Source: Amyelois transitella
Taxonomy: Eukaryota > Arthropoda > Insecta > Lepidoptera > Pyralidae
Length of the DNA: 64,000 nucleotides
Direction of reading: 5' to 3'
Assembly: GCF_032362555.1 (NCBI RefSeq)
Contig: NC_083507.1
Location: 8,249,001-8,313,000 of the forward strand
Every line of letters begins with the position of its first letter. Position 1 is the stretch's first letter. This document shows, in pieces, positions 1-11,835 of this stretch. The position numbers and the translations under genes are program-made. The notes under the pieces are model-generated. The model searched no databases. It saw nothing but the letters and a program-made list of their open reading frames with translations, and had not been told where the DNA came from.

Positions 1-276
1 GGGGTTTACAGCACTCAGAGATATGGGCAAAATTATGGGCAGAACTACGGGCAAAATTATGGACAAAATTATGGAGGTTATAGTTCTTACGAGATGCCGT
101 TTATGACGAATATTAGAGATTATTGTATGAACCGGTCTCCTCAAGTTGGGATTTGGGTGGACAACCTGATGGGTATGTGGTATGGAGTGGAGTTCATCCA
201 GCACCTGGCCGGAGACGCGAGGGTGGACTACGCCAGATCCTGCATCGTTGTTCACATCTCCGAGCCGGTGGATCAG
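1..276 (+). CDS. Lipocalin-like 5' exon (partial, runs off window start)
   Basis: The frame is open from base 1 and ends at a good donor (CAG|GTGAGT) after base 276, in phase 0. The first residues form four Tyr-Gly-Gln-Asn repeats, a low-complexity stretch. They are followed by a block with Cys, then Gly-x-Trp (MGMW) exactly 18 residues after that Cys, then a second Cys. Gly-x-Trp near the first strand is the classic lipocalin signature. The exon at 2851-3147 has the same Cys-to-Trp spacing and the same CxxR start, so the two are homologous. No matching downstream exons lie between 277 and 2850. This exon either belongs to a gene using the exons at 6807 and 7809, or is the remnant of a duplicated gene. 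Its true start is upstream of the window. Confidence 0.6.
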
Positions 277-403
277 GTGAGTGAATTTATTTAAACAGTG
301 GAATGTTTTTGGGTTCAGTAGGCAAATGTAAAAAACGGAACATATTGTTCCGACATGTTATATAAAATTGTGCATTATTATTTTGATAAATAAAATTAAG
401 TGT

Positions 404-655
404 AGTTCCCGGCACCAATGAAAAAAAAGAATAGGACCACACCATCTCGTTCCCATGGATGTCGTAAAAGGCGACTAAGGGATAGGCTTATAAACTTGAG
501 ATTCTTCTTTTAGGCGATGGGCTAGCAACCTGTCACTATTTGAATCTCAGTTCTATCATTAAGCCAAACAGCTGAACGTGGCCTATAAGTTTTTCAAGAC
601 TGTTGGCTCTGTCGACCCCTTAAGGGGTAAAGACGTGATCATATATGTATGTAAA
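404..655 (+). repeat. SINE family A copy
   Basis: Starts in the 5' module TTCCCGGCACC, contains the internal blocks GGCGACTAAGGGATAGGCTTA-like and GCGATGGGCTAGCAACCTG, and ends in GACGTGAT plus a TATG-rich tail. The same order is found in the well-bounded copies at 18992-19258 and 47348-47620. Confidence 0.8.
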
Positions 656-935
656 ATTAAGTACTAGGTACTCGTAAGCAGCTGCACTCCGAACATGTAA
701 ATGAGAGTTGATTTTTTTTTTGGAGTATGTAACCTTAAATTTACTTACGTGCGTTTGTCCTTTTCTAACTCTTTATCATTCACATGAAGTGGTCTTTTTC
801 TACTCTCGGCAGAAACCGCACAAAGTACGACTGAGTTTTATAAGTTTCGTCCAAATTTTCTCTACGAATAATGAAACAGTAGGAAACGTGTATCCATTCA
901 TATAATTTAGTAGTTGTAGGATTATATTTGATTAC

Positions 936-1440
936 TAGTTGTTGCCCGCGACTTCGTCCGCGTACATTTCGTGTTGCATGTACAATAATGTGAAATAAAT
1001 CAATATACCTACTAATCATATGAAATATTTACTTAAATATGTGACCTTACCGAGTAAATTATTTTTGACCAATAAATAAATATAAATATGTATGGCAAAA
1101 CCAGGATATTATCAAACTGATTTTCACTTATATGTATATGTTATAGGTATAATGCTGTCATACAGTGATAAATGACTTATTTGCAGGCAAATGAACTTAT
1201 TTGCAGGCAAACTTATGCCTTGAGTTCATTTGATTAAATTGATGATAACTTTATTTTTAGTGAACCGATTTTGATGAAACAAACTTTGAATATTTTTCTG
1301 AGTTAAAACAAAGCAATTGGTGAAAGTTTTAAGTATATCAGTTCAGTTCTTTCGAAGATAGCGTGATCATACATACAGACAGACAAAAAATTCAAAACAA
1401 AAATTTTTGCTTCCTATTATTCATTCTAAGTGTTCCGCTA
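936..1440 (+). repeat. Decayed LINE-like 3' sequence
   Basis: Contains TTGCCCGCGACTTCGTCCGC (944-963), a phrase common at the 3' parts of lepidopteran LINEs. It is followed by 'accgattttgatgaaa' and a 'catacagacagacaaa' tail. Boundaries and clade are uncertain. Confidence 0.4.
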
Positions 1441-2175
1441 TCCATTTCAGTAAAAAATACTAAATGTACAGACAAAATATTTTTACTGTTTTATTATATG
1501 TATAGATATGCAAAAAACATTATCTTTGACTGAAAGATGACAGTTTGATCGTAACGTGTAGAGTGCAACTCCGGAACAACAGGACGGATTTTGATGAAAC
1601 TTCTTTGATTGCAAAGCCAATAAGCCTGGGCAATATATGAGATTAAATTTGACAAGAACACCATCACGTAAGATTCTGTCACGCATACAAAGTTGCGGAC
1701 AACAGTTAATAATTTAATGTTTATTATTTTACACTAACATTCGATTTATACTGAATTTACTTGAGATATGAGTTCATGAGAAATAACCTTAGATAAACAT
1801 TTCTTGTGAGATGATATGAATCATCACAAACCTAGCATAATTATTTCAACTAACGTTCATTTCAACGAATGTTTTATGAACATCAGGAGAATGATTAAAT
1901 ACCTTTGTAGTTAGCTAATGGAAACTTAGATTTAAAGCAATAGCGAAATTAGTACGAAAAGTAATCCGATTTTAATTTTTTTTTTAATTTTTTTCGATTT
2001 TAATTTTTTTGTTAATTTTTTATTGGTCCTTATCCCGGCATAATGCAAAATACATATTGGGGAAATCTGCCTCAAATCGCAACTAGTTTGCAAATTAGAT
2101 ATTTAAGTACCTCCTTTTCGAACGGTGTGGTTTGTCAGTTGGTGTACTGTTTTAATGTCTGATATTTTGATAATA

Positions 2176-2412
2176 TACAAAGGAAGTGTGAATGGGACTG
2201 TTGGAGTGGGAAGGCCTACAGGAACGTACTTGATCAAATCGGAGACGTTCTAGCAAAAGGTCAGCTCAAGAGTACTCCAAACCGACGAACTTGCATGAAG
2301 AGAGTAATGAATGTGGATGAAGCGAAAGAAGTATGCAGGGATCGTGGCAAGTGGAAAGATAAGGTCTCTGTCTACCCCTCCGGGAAAGAGGCGTAATTTA
2401 CATATATGTAGT
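2176..2412 (+). mobile_element. 5'-truncated RTE-like LINE, 3' end only
   Basis: Translated fragments match the C-terminus of the LINE at 60908-63352, including the CMKRVMNVDEAKEVCRDRG block, the PSGKEA stop and a CGTAATTTACATATATG tail. It contains stops and is a dead copy, inserted in the opposite orientation to the large LINE. Confidence 0.8.
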
Positions 2413-2850
2413 ATGTATTTTGATAATAAATTTCCCTCAATATCTATAGTAAAAATATGGTTAGTGTAAACTTATTACATGACATGTCACCGCACAGCCC
2501 AAACATCTGGGTAAAATAAAGACAATAATATATTTATTGGTTAAAGTAAAATTGTCTTATAGGTTGTAAGGATTTCAAGAAATTCCCACGGAAACAGATA
2601 ACCGTGGAGTTTCTCTTTTGCGCAGGTAAAGCCGCAAGCGCACTCTAGTATAGGTTACGTGGGTAGCGATATGAGTATGTATAAGTGCGATATTCCATTC
2701 CAATGGTAAGTGCAAGACGCGAATGGCGCGTGCGCGCTGCCTCTGCCAGTCGACTGCCGGCAGACAGACGTGTGCGCAGTTCTTGAAACAAATCAAAACT
2801 TCTTCATAATTCAAACTTCGACAACGAAATGTGAATTCAAATATTTAAAT

Positions 2851-5800
2851 ATGGAACTGCGCGTTTTAATTTCATGCGTTCTTTTATTTTGTGCGGTCGT
2901 GACTAGCAGCAATGAGTTTTCAAATAATGATTCGGACTCCAGGTTTTCAAACTTTACCGAACATAATATAACAGTAAAATGTCCTGAAAGACATGAAGTT
3001 GAAGATATTGATATAATGGAAGTGATGGGCAAATGGAAAGCCGTTGAGTTGTACATGCACCTGAGCAAAGAAGGTGTAAACACGTACAACAGCTGTCCTC
3101 TTGTTACCATTTGGGAGTCTCAAGAAATGCCAAGGACTACTTTCGGGGTATGTTAAATAATAATCTTTTCAGATTAACTAAGATATACTAGAACAAAAAT
3201 GTTTTTTGCCTCTTTATCTTACAAATGGTTAAGGTAACTTTACATTAATATAAAAGTACTGAACTGACTTCAAATGTAGATCTGATTTATATATATAAAG
3301 CTTACGTAACTAATAAGAATATTTTTTATTGACTTCAGAGAAATTATTATCTAATGTTTAACAAATTAATTATTAAAAACATCACGCACTGTCTATGATT
3401 GTATATCAAGTAGCGACGATAACGACGATAGAGAATATAATTTAAAGAAACTCATTCAGTGATCGTATTGTGTAACTTCTCAATTGGAGCAAATTATTGT
3501 AATCTACGAACTATGCGCGTGCGGTACATCGAACTACCAAAGAACACAATTCGCAATATTGAATTGTAACTGGTCAGAACCTGTTACAGGACTTAAAATA
3601 TTGAAAATGTTCTTCTATTAGGAATCTTAAAATATTTAACCCATGTCCAAGTCCATGGCAAAACCCTAACTCTTAAAGCGAAAAAATTAGGTTTTCTTTT
3701 CACGCACATAAATGAACAAAAGCTAGAATGTTGTATTTTTTTTTCTCATCTTTAGAAAGAAAAATGTTGTTTAGGCAAATTGATCGCAGAAATTTTTCTT
3801 TTTACATCTACAACTCTACAAGAAATTAACCAAACATTAGGGACTGTTCGTGAGTATACATTTTTTTAAACCATTAAAGTTGTCGAAAATTATGACACTG
3901 AGAAATCAATGCATCTTGTTACAGTATACCCGGTAGTAAGTAACCGGGAACGAGTGTAACCGGAATAATGCATTATTAGATTTTTATTTTGACCGTGAAT
4001 ATTATTGTCATATTGTTGAATTTTTTTTACTACATTTTTTAGTCCTCACGACCTTGCATTAAAACGAAATGAAATGTATCGGTTTGCGGTTGACGTTATA
4101 TAAACAAAGTGAAGAATAAAATGTGGAAACCAAGGTTGCCGAATATTGTTTATTTATTCACATCAAAGGTATAATTTAACGGACACGCGATTTTGTATGT
4201 ATGTAGGTATTATGGCAATATACTCTAGCATAATTTTTTCCGCGGTTTTAACTATAATACTATGATGTATGTATTAATATTATAATACTTATAAAACACT
4301 TTTATTTACATATTACGTTTATATCCCTTGCGGGGTAGACAGAGCTAACAGTCTTGAAATTACTGAAAGGCCACAATCAGCGGTATGCCTTTATGTTGGA
4401 ATTGAGATTCATATAGTGACAGGTTCCATCGATCCATCGCCTACAAGAGGAATTTCAAGATTATAAGGCAATCCTTTAGTCTCCTTATACAAAATTCAGG
4501 GTAAATACATGGGGTGGACTTTAGAATAAAAATTCTAAAGTGCCGGTAACCACACGACATACTTTAGGTAATTGAACTGAACTTCTGTGAAAACCGTAAC
4601 TTAGTTTTCGACTCAACAATTATTTGCCGATATGAGAATATTAAATTCGTTTTCTCGGGAATCGAACCGGTACCGTTACCAAGGCAAAAGAAATGGGGAA
4701 GGCTGGCCAGCGACGTCGGCTATGCACCTGTACTCCTCTTTACTTGAATCGGGAATACAAAACTAGATGTGTTTTAGTAATTAGACATCACAGTTTATTT
4801 ACTGCAATGTTTATCAATATGGCATAATAATTCACATCTATCAGCGGGTAATTTGCGACGATAACCGGGAAGCCCCCACTGTTCCTGTGTGTCCCCTGAC
4901 TAGTTATCCGGTGTCAATCGCCCTTTTGTCATATTTAACTCTTCCTTATTATGTTCAGGTTGTTTCTTTTAATTGGTTGTGAAACATTTCAGCAAATTCA
5001 GTGATTGTGTGAAAAACATTTACTTGTTGAACATTTCAGAAGGTAGGTACTCGTACCTATTTAACTTTTAGGTAGGTTTTTGATATTGTACCCTTAAGTG
5101 TGTTTGATATCAGTGAAATTGTTGTCTATGTTAGACCTAGGTGCATAATTATTTGACTGTTATCTTAAAAACTTTATAAATAGATACCTTATCCTTGGTT
5201 TTATGCGCAGATCAGTTTTTATATGATTACGTGAGGTGACGTTTTATCTCCTTTACATAAACATATACTTATAACATTGTCAAATTACCAACAGCCAAAT
5301 GACGCTTATTTCCCAAAATATGAATCAAGTTCTGTCATCATACCTATACTTACAAAGTTATAAAAGGTTCTTTCCAGACACCGAAAATTGGTGTTTGTGA
5401 CATTACTCGTATTGTGTCGATAAAATAATTCTTTGTCGGTTCGTTGCGTTCGCAATGATTGTCTGTCATACCTAAACATATGAGTCAGTATAATCAATGG
5501 CTCTCAACCATTGTATCAGTGGTATCAAAGCCAATAGACACAACGGTTTATATAGCTTGGCCACTAATATTTGATCGTTTGCCTTGCGCTAAATTTCGGG
5601 TTTATAAATAACTGATCAATGAGGAAGTTAGGACTTAGGCTTCGTTTCACGGCTTCAATATCGTGAAAGATACAGGACTCGAAGGATACTTTTAGAAGGG
5701 TAAGCATATGTCAAGACCGGCAAATAAAAAATATTTTATTCAGTTTCAAAATTATCCCTTAGAATAGAACTATTACTGCATCTTTTTCCCACTGATGTTG

Positions 5801-8125
5801 AAAAAAGCGACTTAGGGGTAGGCTTATAAAATTTGGAGTTTTCTTTCAGGCGATGGGCTAGTAACCTGTCACTATTAGAATCTGAATTCCATCTTTAATC
5901 CATACAGCTGAACGTGGTCTATCATTCTCTGTGAGACTGTTGGCTATGTGACTATGTGTACCCCGTAAGTGATCAACGCGTGATAATATGTATGTAAGTA
6001 CTAAATTAATTAAAGCTAAAAATAAACGTAAATAAAACTAATTAATTTGCTTTTCAAAAATTATTAAGCCGGAGGCAAAGTTAAGTAGTATAGTATAGCA
6101 ATGATATTTTTGGAGGGATAGAGTAGATACTATGTGTCATATAAGTAATATAATTTTCGCACTCTATTATTTTTTTCCTTGTTACATCAAAGTCGAACAG
6201 TTGAAACTGGACTGGGCAAGTAAATTTTGGGAACCAACTGGTCCTAACAATAGTCCAATTACACGAAACCCACGTCTAGACTTAAGTATAGCTGAACTGA
6301 AGTGTATATAGCGGTATCTTAACAAGTTATCACATGTCCAATATCTCTGGTTAATTGTCTTTGACCCGTGACGTTAAGCCTCACCTCTTGTGATACAATG
6401 AACTGACTCATGTAGTTGGCCATCTACATTTTAGAGGTCAAATGGCCTGACCTATTTAATCTGATCTTAAGATGTTTCTAGAATAAATGGTACAAATTTA
6501 AACGATGTAGCAATAAATTCTTACATACGAGTCCTACCTATTCATTACTTACCTACCTATCTCTATTTTCCATAAAACCATCTCACAAGTATAATAGACT
6601 AAACTCGAATTTCAATGTTCTTTTTTCTTACGAAATTCTCTTTATTTCCTTACATCTTGTAGAATTTATGTTGCAATAATCCTTATGGCGCTGAATTTTT
6701 TTATTTCGCATATCGATACCTACCCAATCAATCAAGGGTTTTTAGTGCTCACTGAATAAATATTTTATATATTATTTATTTATTATTCGTGGTTGTTGTA
6801 TTCCAGCCATCTACTGAGAATCAGCTGTTCCACGTTCAGCACATCAACGCCAAGTTCCGCCAGGATTTCCGTCACCTGCGCCTGTTGTGGGACGAGGCCG
6901 GTCAGACTACGGAGTACGGGCTGTACTTCAGGAACGACTCTGCTGGCTATTGGCAGGTCTTCGATGGACAAAATGGTAAGTATTTAAAATTCACTGAGAA
7001 AAGAAATTCCTAAAGTTACGAAAAAGTTATATCGCATCATAGATTGAGGTAGGCCGCTCAATGTTAGTTTGAGAATCTCGATGAAAGTAAGAACCTAACT
7101 TATTTTGTGACTGCCTGTTTGGCGCAGTGGTAGTACCCTCTTTAAACTACCTACCAGTATTTGATTCCCGTTCAGGAGCTGATAAAACGAACTATTTACT
7201 AAATTATGAAAGTTTTCTGATTGGTCTGACTCTTGGACCTACACATAATTAATTTTTTTTTACAAAATATTGTAGTATAATAAACACGACTCCGGAATTT
7301 CGCCACAACGACTTAAGTTATACATTACTACATCTAAAACAAAACCAATTTCTTGCCCTGACACTAATTCAACTCGTAGCAATTCTTTGCTCATTTCGCC
7401 AATGTTTGATGATTCTAATGTAATTTGAAGAGTTTATCCTAAAAATTAAGAACTGTAGATATTGCTCAAGTGGTCGTCACTCACGACTATTTTTTGTAAT
7501 TTATTATGCCCATTGGAAAAAAGCAAGATTTCAAGTGTCAAATCTCTCAACAAAACCAACCATTATTTATTAATTCTCTTATGTTTAAAGTATGTTTTGA
7601 ATAAATAATAGTAAAATTTATGATTCCGGGAGTTAATGTCAAGTGCCTTTAAAAAAAATGAAAGTAGACTTTAACAAAAAAAATCATGTTGTTAAATTAC
7701 AAAATAATATCTGTTTGATTAAGTATGTATTCACAAACATCAGTTTAACCAGTTTTATGTACCTAGTGGTAGTTTCATTTGTCTTTCTCATCTCACATTT
7801 TTTTTCAGGAACATTGACAACCCGTCCTAACTACCAGCAGTTCAGCGGTTCAATACAAGTGCTAAAGGCGGTGAGCGGTCACTTGGTGCTCAACTTTTGT
7901 CAAGAACCTAAAAACGGAAGGCCCGCGCAGTTATATTCCGTCCTTTTTTCTCGTGATCCTGGCGCCATGGCTCGGTGGGAGATAGACTCTATTCACAGCA
8001 TGCTGCAGAATAAGAAGTTGTCTGTGGCATCTAGAAGAATGGTGTGTGGTAACAGCGCTGAAAGAACACTGCAAAGTATATTTGTCTGCTTCATATTACT
8101 TATTCTTGGCAAGTCCACGTCATAG
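2851..8125 (+). CDS. Lipocalin-like secreted protein, possibly membrane-anchored
   Basis: Exons 2851-3147, 6807-6975 and 7809-8125 join in frame (phases 0 and 1) at GT-AG sites, giving about 260 residues. ATG 2851 starts a signal peptide (MELRVLISCVLLFCAVV). The frame is also open upstream, but only this ATG gives a leader. Then come a Cys, the lipocalin Gly-x-Trp motif (MGKW) 18 residues later, and a second Cys. The third exon ends with a hydrophobic tail (SIFVCFILLILG) close to the stop, after small polar residues. That resembles a GPI-attachment signal, as in the insect lipocalin Lazarillo; this is inference. Lipocalins bind small hydrophobic ligands; the ligand here is unknown. The exon at 1-276 is also phase 0 and could use the same 3' exons, so which 5' exon pairs with which 3' exons needs transcripts. 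A family D-type lipocalin is most likely, but similarity is weak outside Gly-x-Trp. Confidence 0.6.
4315..4560 (-). repeat. SINE family A copy, diverged
   Basis: Reverse-oriented: starts at CCCTTGCGGGGTAGACAGAG and runs to the CCACACGACAT 5' module. It has a small insertion and many substitutions. Confidence 0.7.
5783..6000 (+). repeat. SINE family A copy, diverged
   Basis: Has GCGACTTAGGGGTAGGCTTA, GGCGATGGGCTAGTAACCTG and CAGCTGAACGTGG in the family order, ending in a TATGTATG tail. The 5' module is lost. Confidence 0.7.
7108..7260 (+). repeat. tRNA-headed SINE (family B), diverged
   Basis: GTTTGGCGCAGTGGTAGTAC (box-A-like) and a degraded box B (TTTGATTCCCGTTC) are followed by the 'ttttctgattgg' body also seen at 39481. 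It lies in the intron between 6975 and 7809. Confidence 0.5.
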
Positions 8126-9637
8126 TTTTATGTTTGACTGATTGAGTTCTACAATGATCTCGCTCGACTCGTCTCTTTTCAAAAACTTCAAAAAACGAAA
8201 ATGTTCGTAATTCGACTGTTTGTTTTCCAATAGAGCCTTGCGATGTGTTTTTGTTACTAATACTTACAGAGAATGATAAATTTTATATATACATAATATA
8301 TTTATGAGATAAATAAAGAAAAAAATCCTAGAATTTAATTGCAGTTATTTCAATCTTTAAAAAGGGACTAGTATTAGTGAAGTAGATGCAAGAGCTTTAT
8401 GGTAAATGTCAATTGAATACTCATATCATTATGATGACGAATTCAATATTTATAAATGCAAAAAAAATATTATCCGTCCCAATAAGTGTTCACGTTAGAC
8501 GTTGACCGAATATTTTCATTAAATATTGTATGAAAAATTTTGTTATGGCCATAATAAGTACAACACAAATAGGTATATCTTATCAGACGTATGACAGCAA
8601 AGAAAAAAAATTCGTCGAACATCAATAATTTGTCTAGTAAATAGAAATGTTTGATGAAATATAAATTGTTGTATGATTTGTATATTGCACAATATAATAA
8701 AAGCACAAAAATAATGTATTAACTTGACGATTTTATCATATTTTTAAATCATAAACTTGGGTCAGTAAAAAAGTGTCTACTTCATTTGTATGAATTGCAT
8801 GGAATAAATGCATTTCTAATCACATATTATTTGTTTTGTATTAGTGATAGATAATTACATGAAAACCAAAGATAATTAAGTATTTTAAAGTTGTAAAGTT
8901 TTACCTAAAATATTTATGAATGAATTAAGAAATAAAATACAGAATTCACAAGTAGTTTTATTAGTAAACAGCCGTAACCGATTTGATAATTTTGTTTTTC
9001 TTCTACAATCACAGACTTTAAAGTAATTTTGAAAGTATAGGTACATACAAATTATGTAATTACAGGACATCGTCGGCGGCCCGCACGTGATTTCAGGTAA
9101 TTTCTCTTCCCGCTGGAATTCCGGGAAACATATTTGCTTCTCTTTTTCTCTAGACCCCACGGTTTGGGCTATGCCTTGAGTCAGTCAGTGTCATCTTTGT
9201 ATTTTTTTAGGGTAAGGGTGTCTGTAAAGGGGAATACCGCAACGGTTCCATTTTATTCAGCTATGACCTAGGTGCAAACGGATCAACCAGTACACTTAAA
9301 ACTCATGAAGACTCGTACTTACGTGATTCACAATTTAAGTAAAATTGTTTAATGATGTTAACAAGATTACTTAAGTTTACAAATAAATATAACTGAATAA
9401 ACATACTTATATGGCTTCGGAAGCACCCACGCCCCAAATCCAGTTAGTACAGAAAATCTAATTTTGGTGTTATTAAACTGACTTGATAACGTAATTTCTA
9501 AATTAAGAAATTTTGGTATTTAAATAGGTACTTAATGTTTTAGAAGTAAATAGTCTTTAGGGTTATGCAGAACTTCATACATAGGTTGTAAATAAGTAGG
9601 TACTCGTAGTTATGCAATCGAAGTAGCCAACTAAGTA
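8126..9637. other. Intergenic stretch
   Basis: Holds the poly(A) signal of the lipocalin gene (8312). At 9060-9200 a short block (CCCCACGGTTTGGGCTATGC, then GAGTCAGTCAGTG) resembles a common lepidopteran dispersed repeat. Nothing else was seen. Confidence 0.4.
8312..8317 (+). terminator. Poly(A) signal AATAAA for the lipocalin-like gene
   Basis: Canonical AATAAA about 187 nt after the stop at 8125, in an AT-rich 3' UTR. Confidence 0.5.
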
Positions 9638-10459
9638 TTATTTATCTTCTGGAGTTAATCTCACTATTTGATCTGGATCTGAAAATATAATGTTATTTTC
9701 ACTGTCGAATGTTAATCCAAATATGTCTTTTTTGTCTGCTATTTTCTCTAAAATATGATGATGTTTATTCGCGACGTATATCTCATTTTGTCCACAAAAA
9801 TAAGCGTTTCCTTCATGATTTATCTCAATTGCTCTGAATATCTGCGCTCCTTTGAATAATATACGTTCGTTAGTCCCATTTTTTATCATAAATAATCCAG
9901 TTTTATTCGTGATAAATATATCTTCATCTTTATCTATTACGAATTGATATATTTTTTCATGGATATGTTTTTGAAGTCTTGGTCCCTTTGAAATTTTGTA
10001 TAATCTCATAGTTGGGTAACGGATAAAATATAAATGATGTCTGTAAAATAAGTCCCATACATCAAATTTTAAATGTACTGGATGGATATCTTTTGAATCG
10101 GTAAGATTATCCATGAAAATACCTTCACTGCCACCAAAGTAAATAATATCGTTTTTGTGATCAATGGCAGTGGCAAATCCATTGGTGACATTAACTGGCG
10201 TTGGGATCTTTTGATGTTTCCCAATATCTATGTAACCGATTTCAAAAGTACTTGTGTTTTGAAACCCCACATTGTAACTAAAGTAAAGTCTATCAGTACT
10301 GTTCGAATATGATAGTTGATACGGCCGGTTTAATCCATTTGTTAGGACTTCTGCTTTGTGGCATTTTCCATGCACAAGAAAGCCATCACATTTATGGTCG
10401 CTCGTATGCTTAGCTACAACTACTGCTATTACACTATAGAGAATTAAAAACAGATTCAT
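9638..10459 (-). CDS. Ommochrome-binding protein-like secreted protein
   Basis: A single open frame of 273 residues. ATG 10459 is chosen because it opens a clear signal peptide (MNLFLILYSVIAVVVA). The frame remains open for 210 nt upstream, but those residues are not leader-like. After the leader come two Cys in a short spacing (KCDGFLVHGKC), then repeated hydrophobic/aromatic units such as GLNRPYQLSY, RLYFSYN, IIYFGGSEGI, NAYFCGQNEIYVA and NIIFSDPDQIVRL, fitting a six-bladed propeller of the SMP30/yellow-like kind. This pattern and length match the ommochrome-binding proteins known from moth haemolymph and epidermis, which bind visual and larval pigments. Several N-x-S/T sites suggest glycosylation. 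Absence of introns is unusual next to its intron-rich neighbours and could mean retroposition. No AATAAA was found just downstream. Confidence 0.75.
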   Translation of the reverse strand: MNLFLILYSVIAVVVAKHTSDHKCDGFLVHGKCHKAEVLTNGLNRPYQLSYSNSTDRLYFSYNVGFQNTSTFEIGYIDIGKHQKIPTPVNVTNGFATAIDHKNDIIYFGGSEGIFMDNLTDSKDIHPVHLKFDVWDLFYRHHLYFIRYPTMRLYKISKGPRLQKHIHEKIYQFVIDKDEDIFITNKTGLFMIKNGTNERILFKGAQIFRAIEINHEGNAYFCGQNEIYVANKHHHILEKIADKKDIFGLTFDSENNIIFSDPDQIVRLTPEDK

Positions 10460-10669
10460 GTCTCTTACATGCAGACCACTGACGTGAACTGGCCTTCGCT
10501 TCATATTTGCGCTCAAACCATATGTCGTTATAATCGGTTCATATTTCATTACATGTGTTTGGTAATATTGATTTCGAGTATTAAATTTTGTCGCCATTAT
10601 TGCTCTATAAGATAATGTCCTTTTAGTTAAATAAAATGCTAAGATGCTATCGTTAATTTGTGGCGCCAT

Positions 10670-11835
10670 TGAGAGACGGTACCAATTTTCCTACTCTAGT
10701 AAGAAACCCATGGTACCAGGATATCATAAACCACTAGGGAGTAAGAATGAAAGAGATGCACCAAACGTATATAACTATCCCATTCGAGGCGCCTTCAAAC
10801 CTTGATTTTCCCTCATCCCTAGATTTCAACGACCAATCAGAAATTACAAAGCAACCCCTCAATGAGAGGGTTGAAGAAAATCAATATCTCTCGTATTTAC
10901 CGCGAAATCTGCGTCAGAAGTTTTAAGGTTATTTAACTCATATTATCTCAGAATTAAATATATTTAGCGACTTTACTTATGTATTCTTAATGTTTCAGTG
11001 ACATTTATGATCAGGCAAAAAGAAAATAATTCTTATGTTAGGTAGCGACCTAAATAAAAATATTCTATATCCTATCTGTGAGTTTCTGGTCTCCTAGTAC
11101 TTACTATCGACGTGGTTTAATAAGAGGAAGCCCATTTAAAAAGCTCGAATGCCAATCCATATTTATTTTTATTTATTTAATAAAGTAACATCTTTTGTAC
11201 GGATAATTATCATATTTGCGGCGATAGAAATGTAGTAGTACATTTTTAGTAATTATAAAGCTTTCACGGCGTTTATTATTTTCTGTTGTTATTGTCAAAT
11301 GTTATTATATTTTTTCATCTAGCTGTAATATAAATTATACTCTCGTATACATTGTCCCCTTAATTACTTAATATACGCGCTACATAGAACGCAATTAATA
11401 TACACAGAGAACAATTTCCCGGCTACGTTTCAGTCTTCCTTGCCCTGTTTGACTACTGGACAGTGGTCAAGATGGGAAAAATCAAAATTTCTTCCGTAGA
11501 ATGTCGCGAAATCGTCAGCAGAGGTCGATTTGACTGGGATTTCATAATATTGTAGGAGTTTTAAATATTGGAAAGGGGGAAATGTTCATCGTGGGAATGG
11601 AATGTTTCAACCTCTTGCTAATTCTGGGTTCCTAGTATTGTGCACAACTTTTGAAATATTTTTGCTATTCGGAAATGCCAGGCATCAAAGATGAAGCAAA
11701 ACTTGTACACGTATGAGCGAGCTTAGAAATTAAATTAATGATAACAAGTGTTAGTAATTCATACTATTTAATTAGTTAATATAATAAAATATTTGAGAAT
11801 AACATGTATTAATTATTTCTTACACTGAATTCTAA
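10670..11835. other. Intergenic stretch, nothing identified
   Basis: AT-rich sequence between two minus-strand genes. A TATATA string on the minus strand (10768-10775), about 310 nt upstream of the ommochrome-binding-protein ATG, is the only promoter-like feature. No coding signal was seen. Confidence 0.4.

Larger units (their letters stand above)
277..2850. other. Non-coding stretch (intron or intergenic) with repeats
   Basis: No credible exon was found here. It contains a SINE (404-655), decayed LINE-like 3' sequence (936-1440) and a 5'-truncated LINE copy (2176-2412). The rest is AT-rich unique sequence. Confidence 0.5.
3148..6806 (+). other. Long intron of the lipocalin-like gene
   Basis: Lies between donor GG|GTATGT at 3147 and acceptor TTCCAG at 6801-6806. 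It holds SINE copies at 4315-4560 and 5783-6000 and a tRNA-like box-B sequence (4655-4680, minus). No further lipocalin exon was seen. Confidence 0.5.

Noticed and set aside
4655-4680. GGTTCGATTCC-like box B (minus strand), possible tRNA gene
   Set aside because: No acceptor stem or box A at proper spacing; best read as a SINE fragment.
10460-10669. Upstream in-frame extension of the ommochrome-binding-like gene
   Set aside because: It would bury the signal peptide inside the protein; ATG 10459 gives a proper leader.
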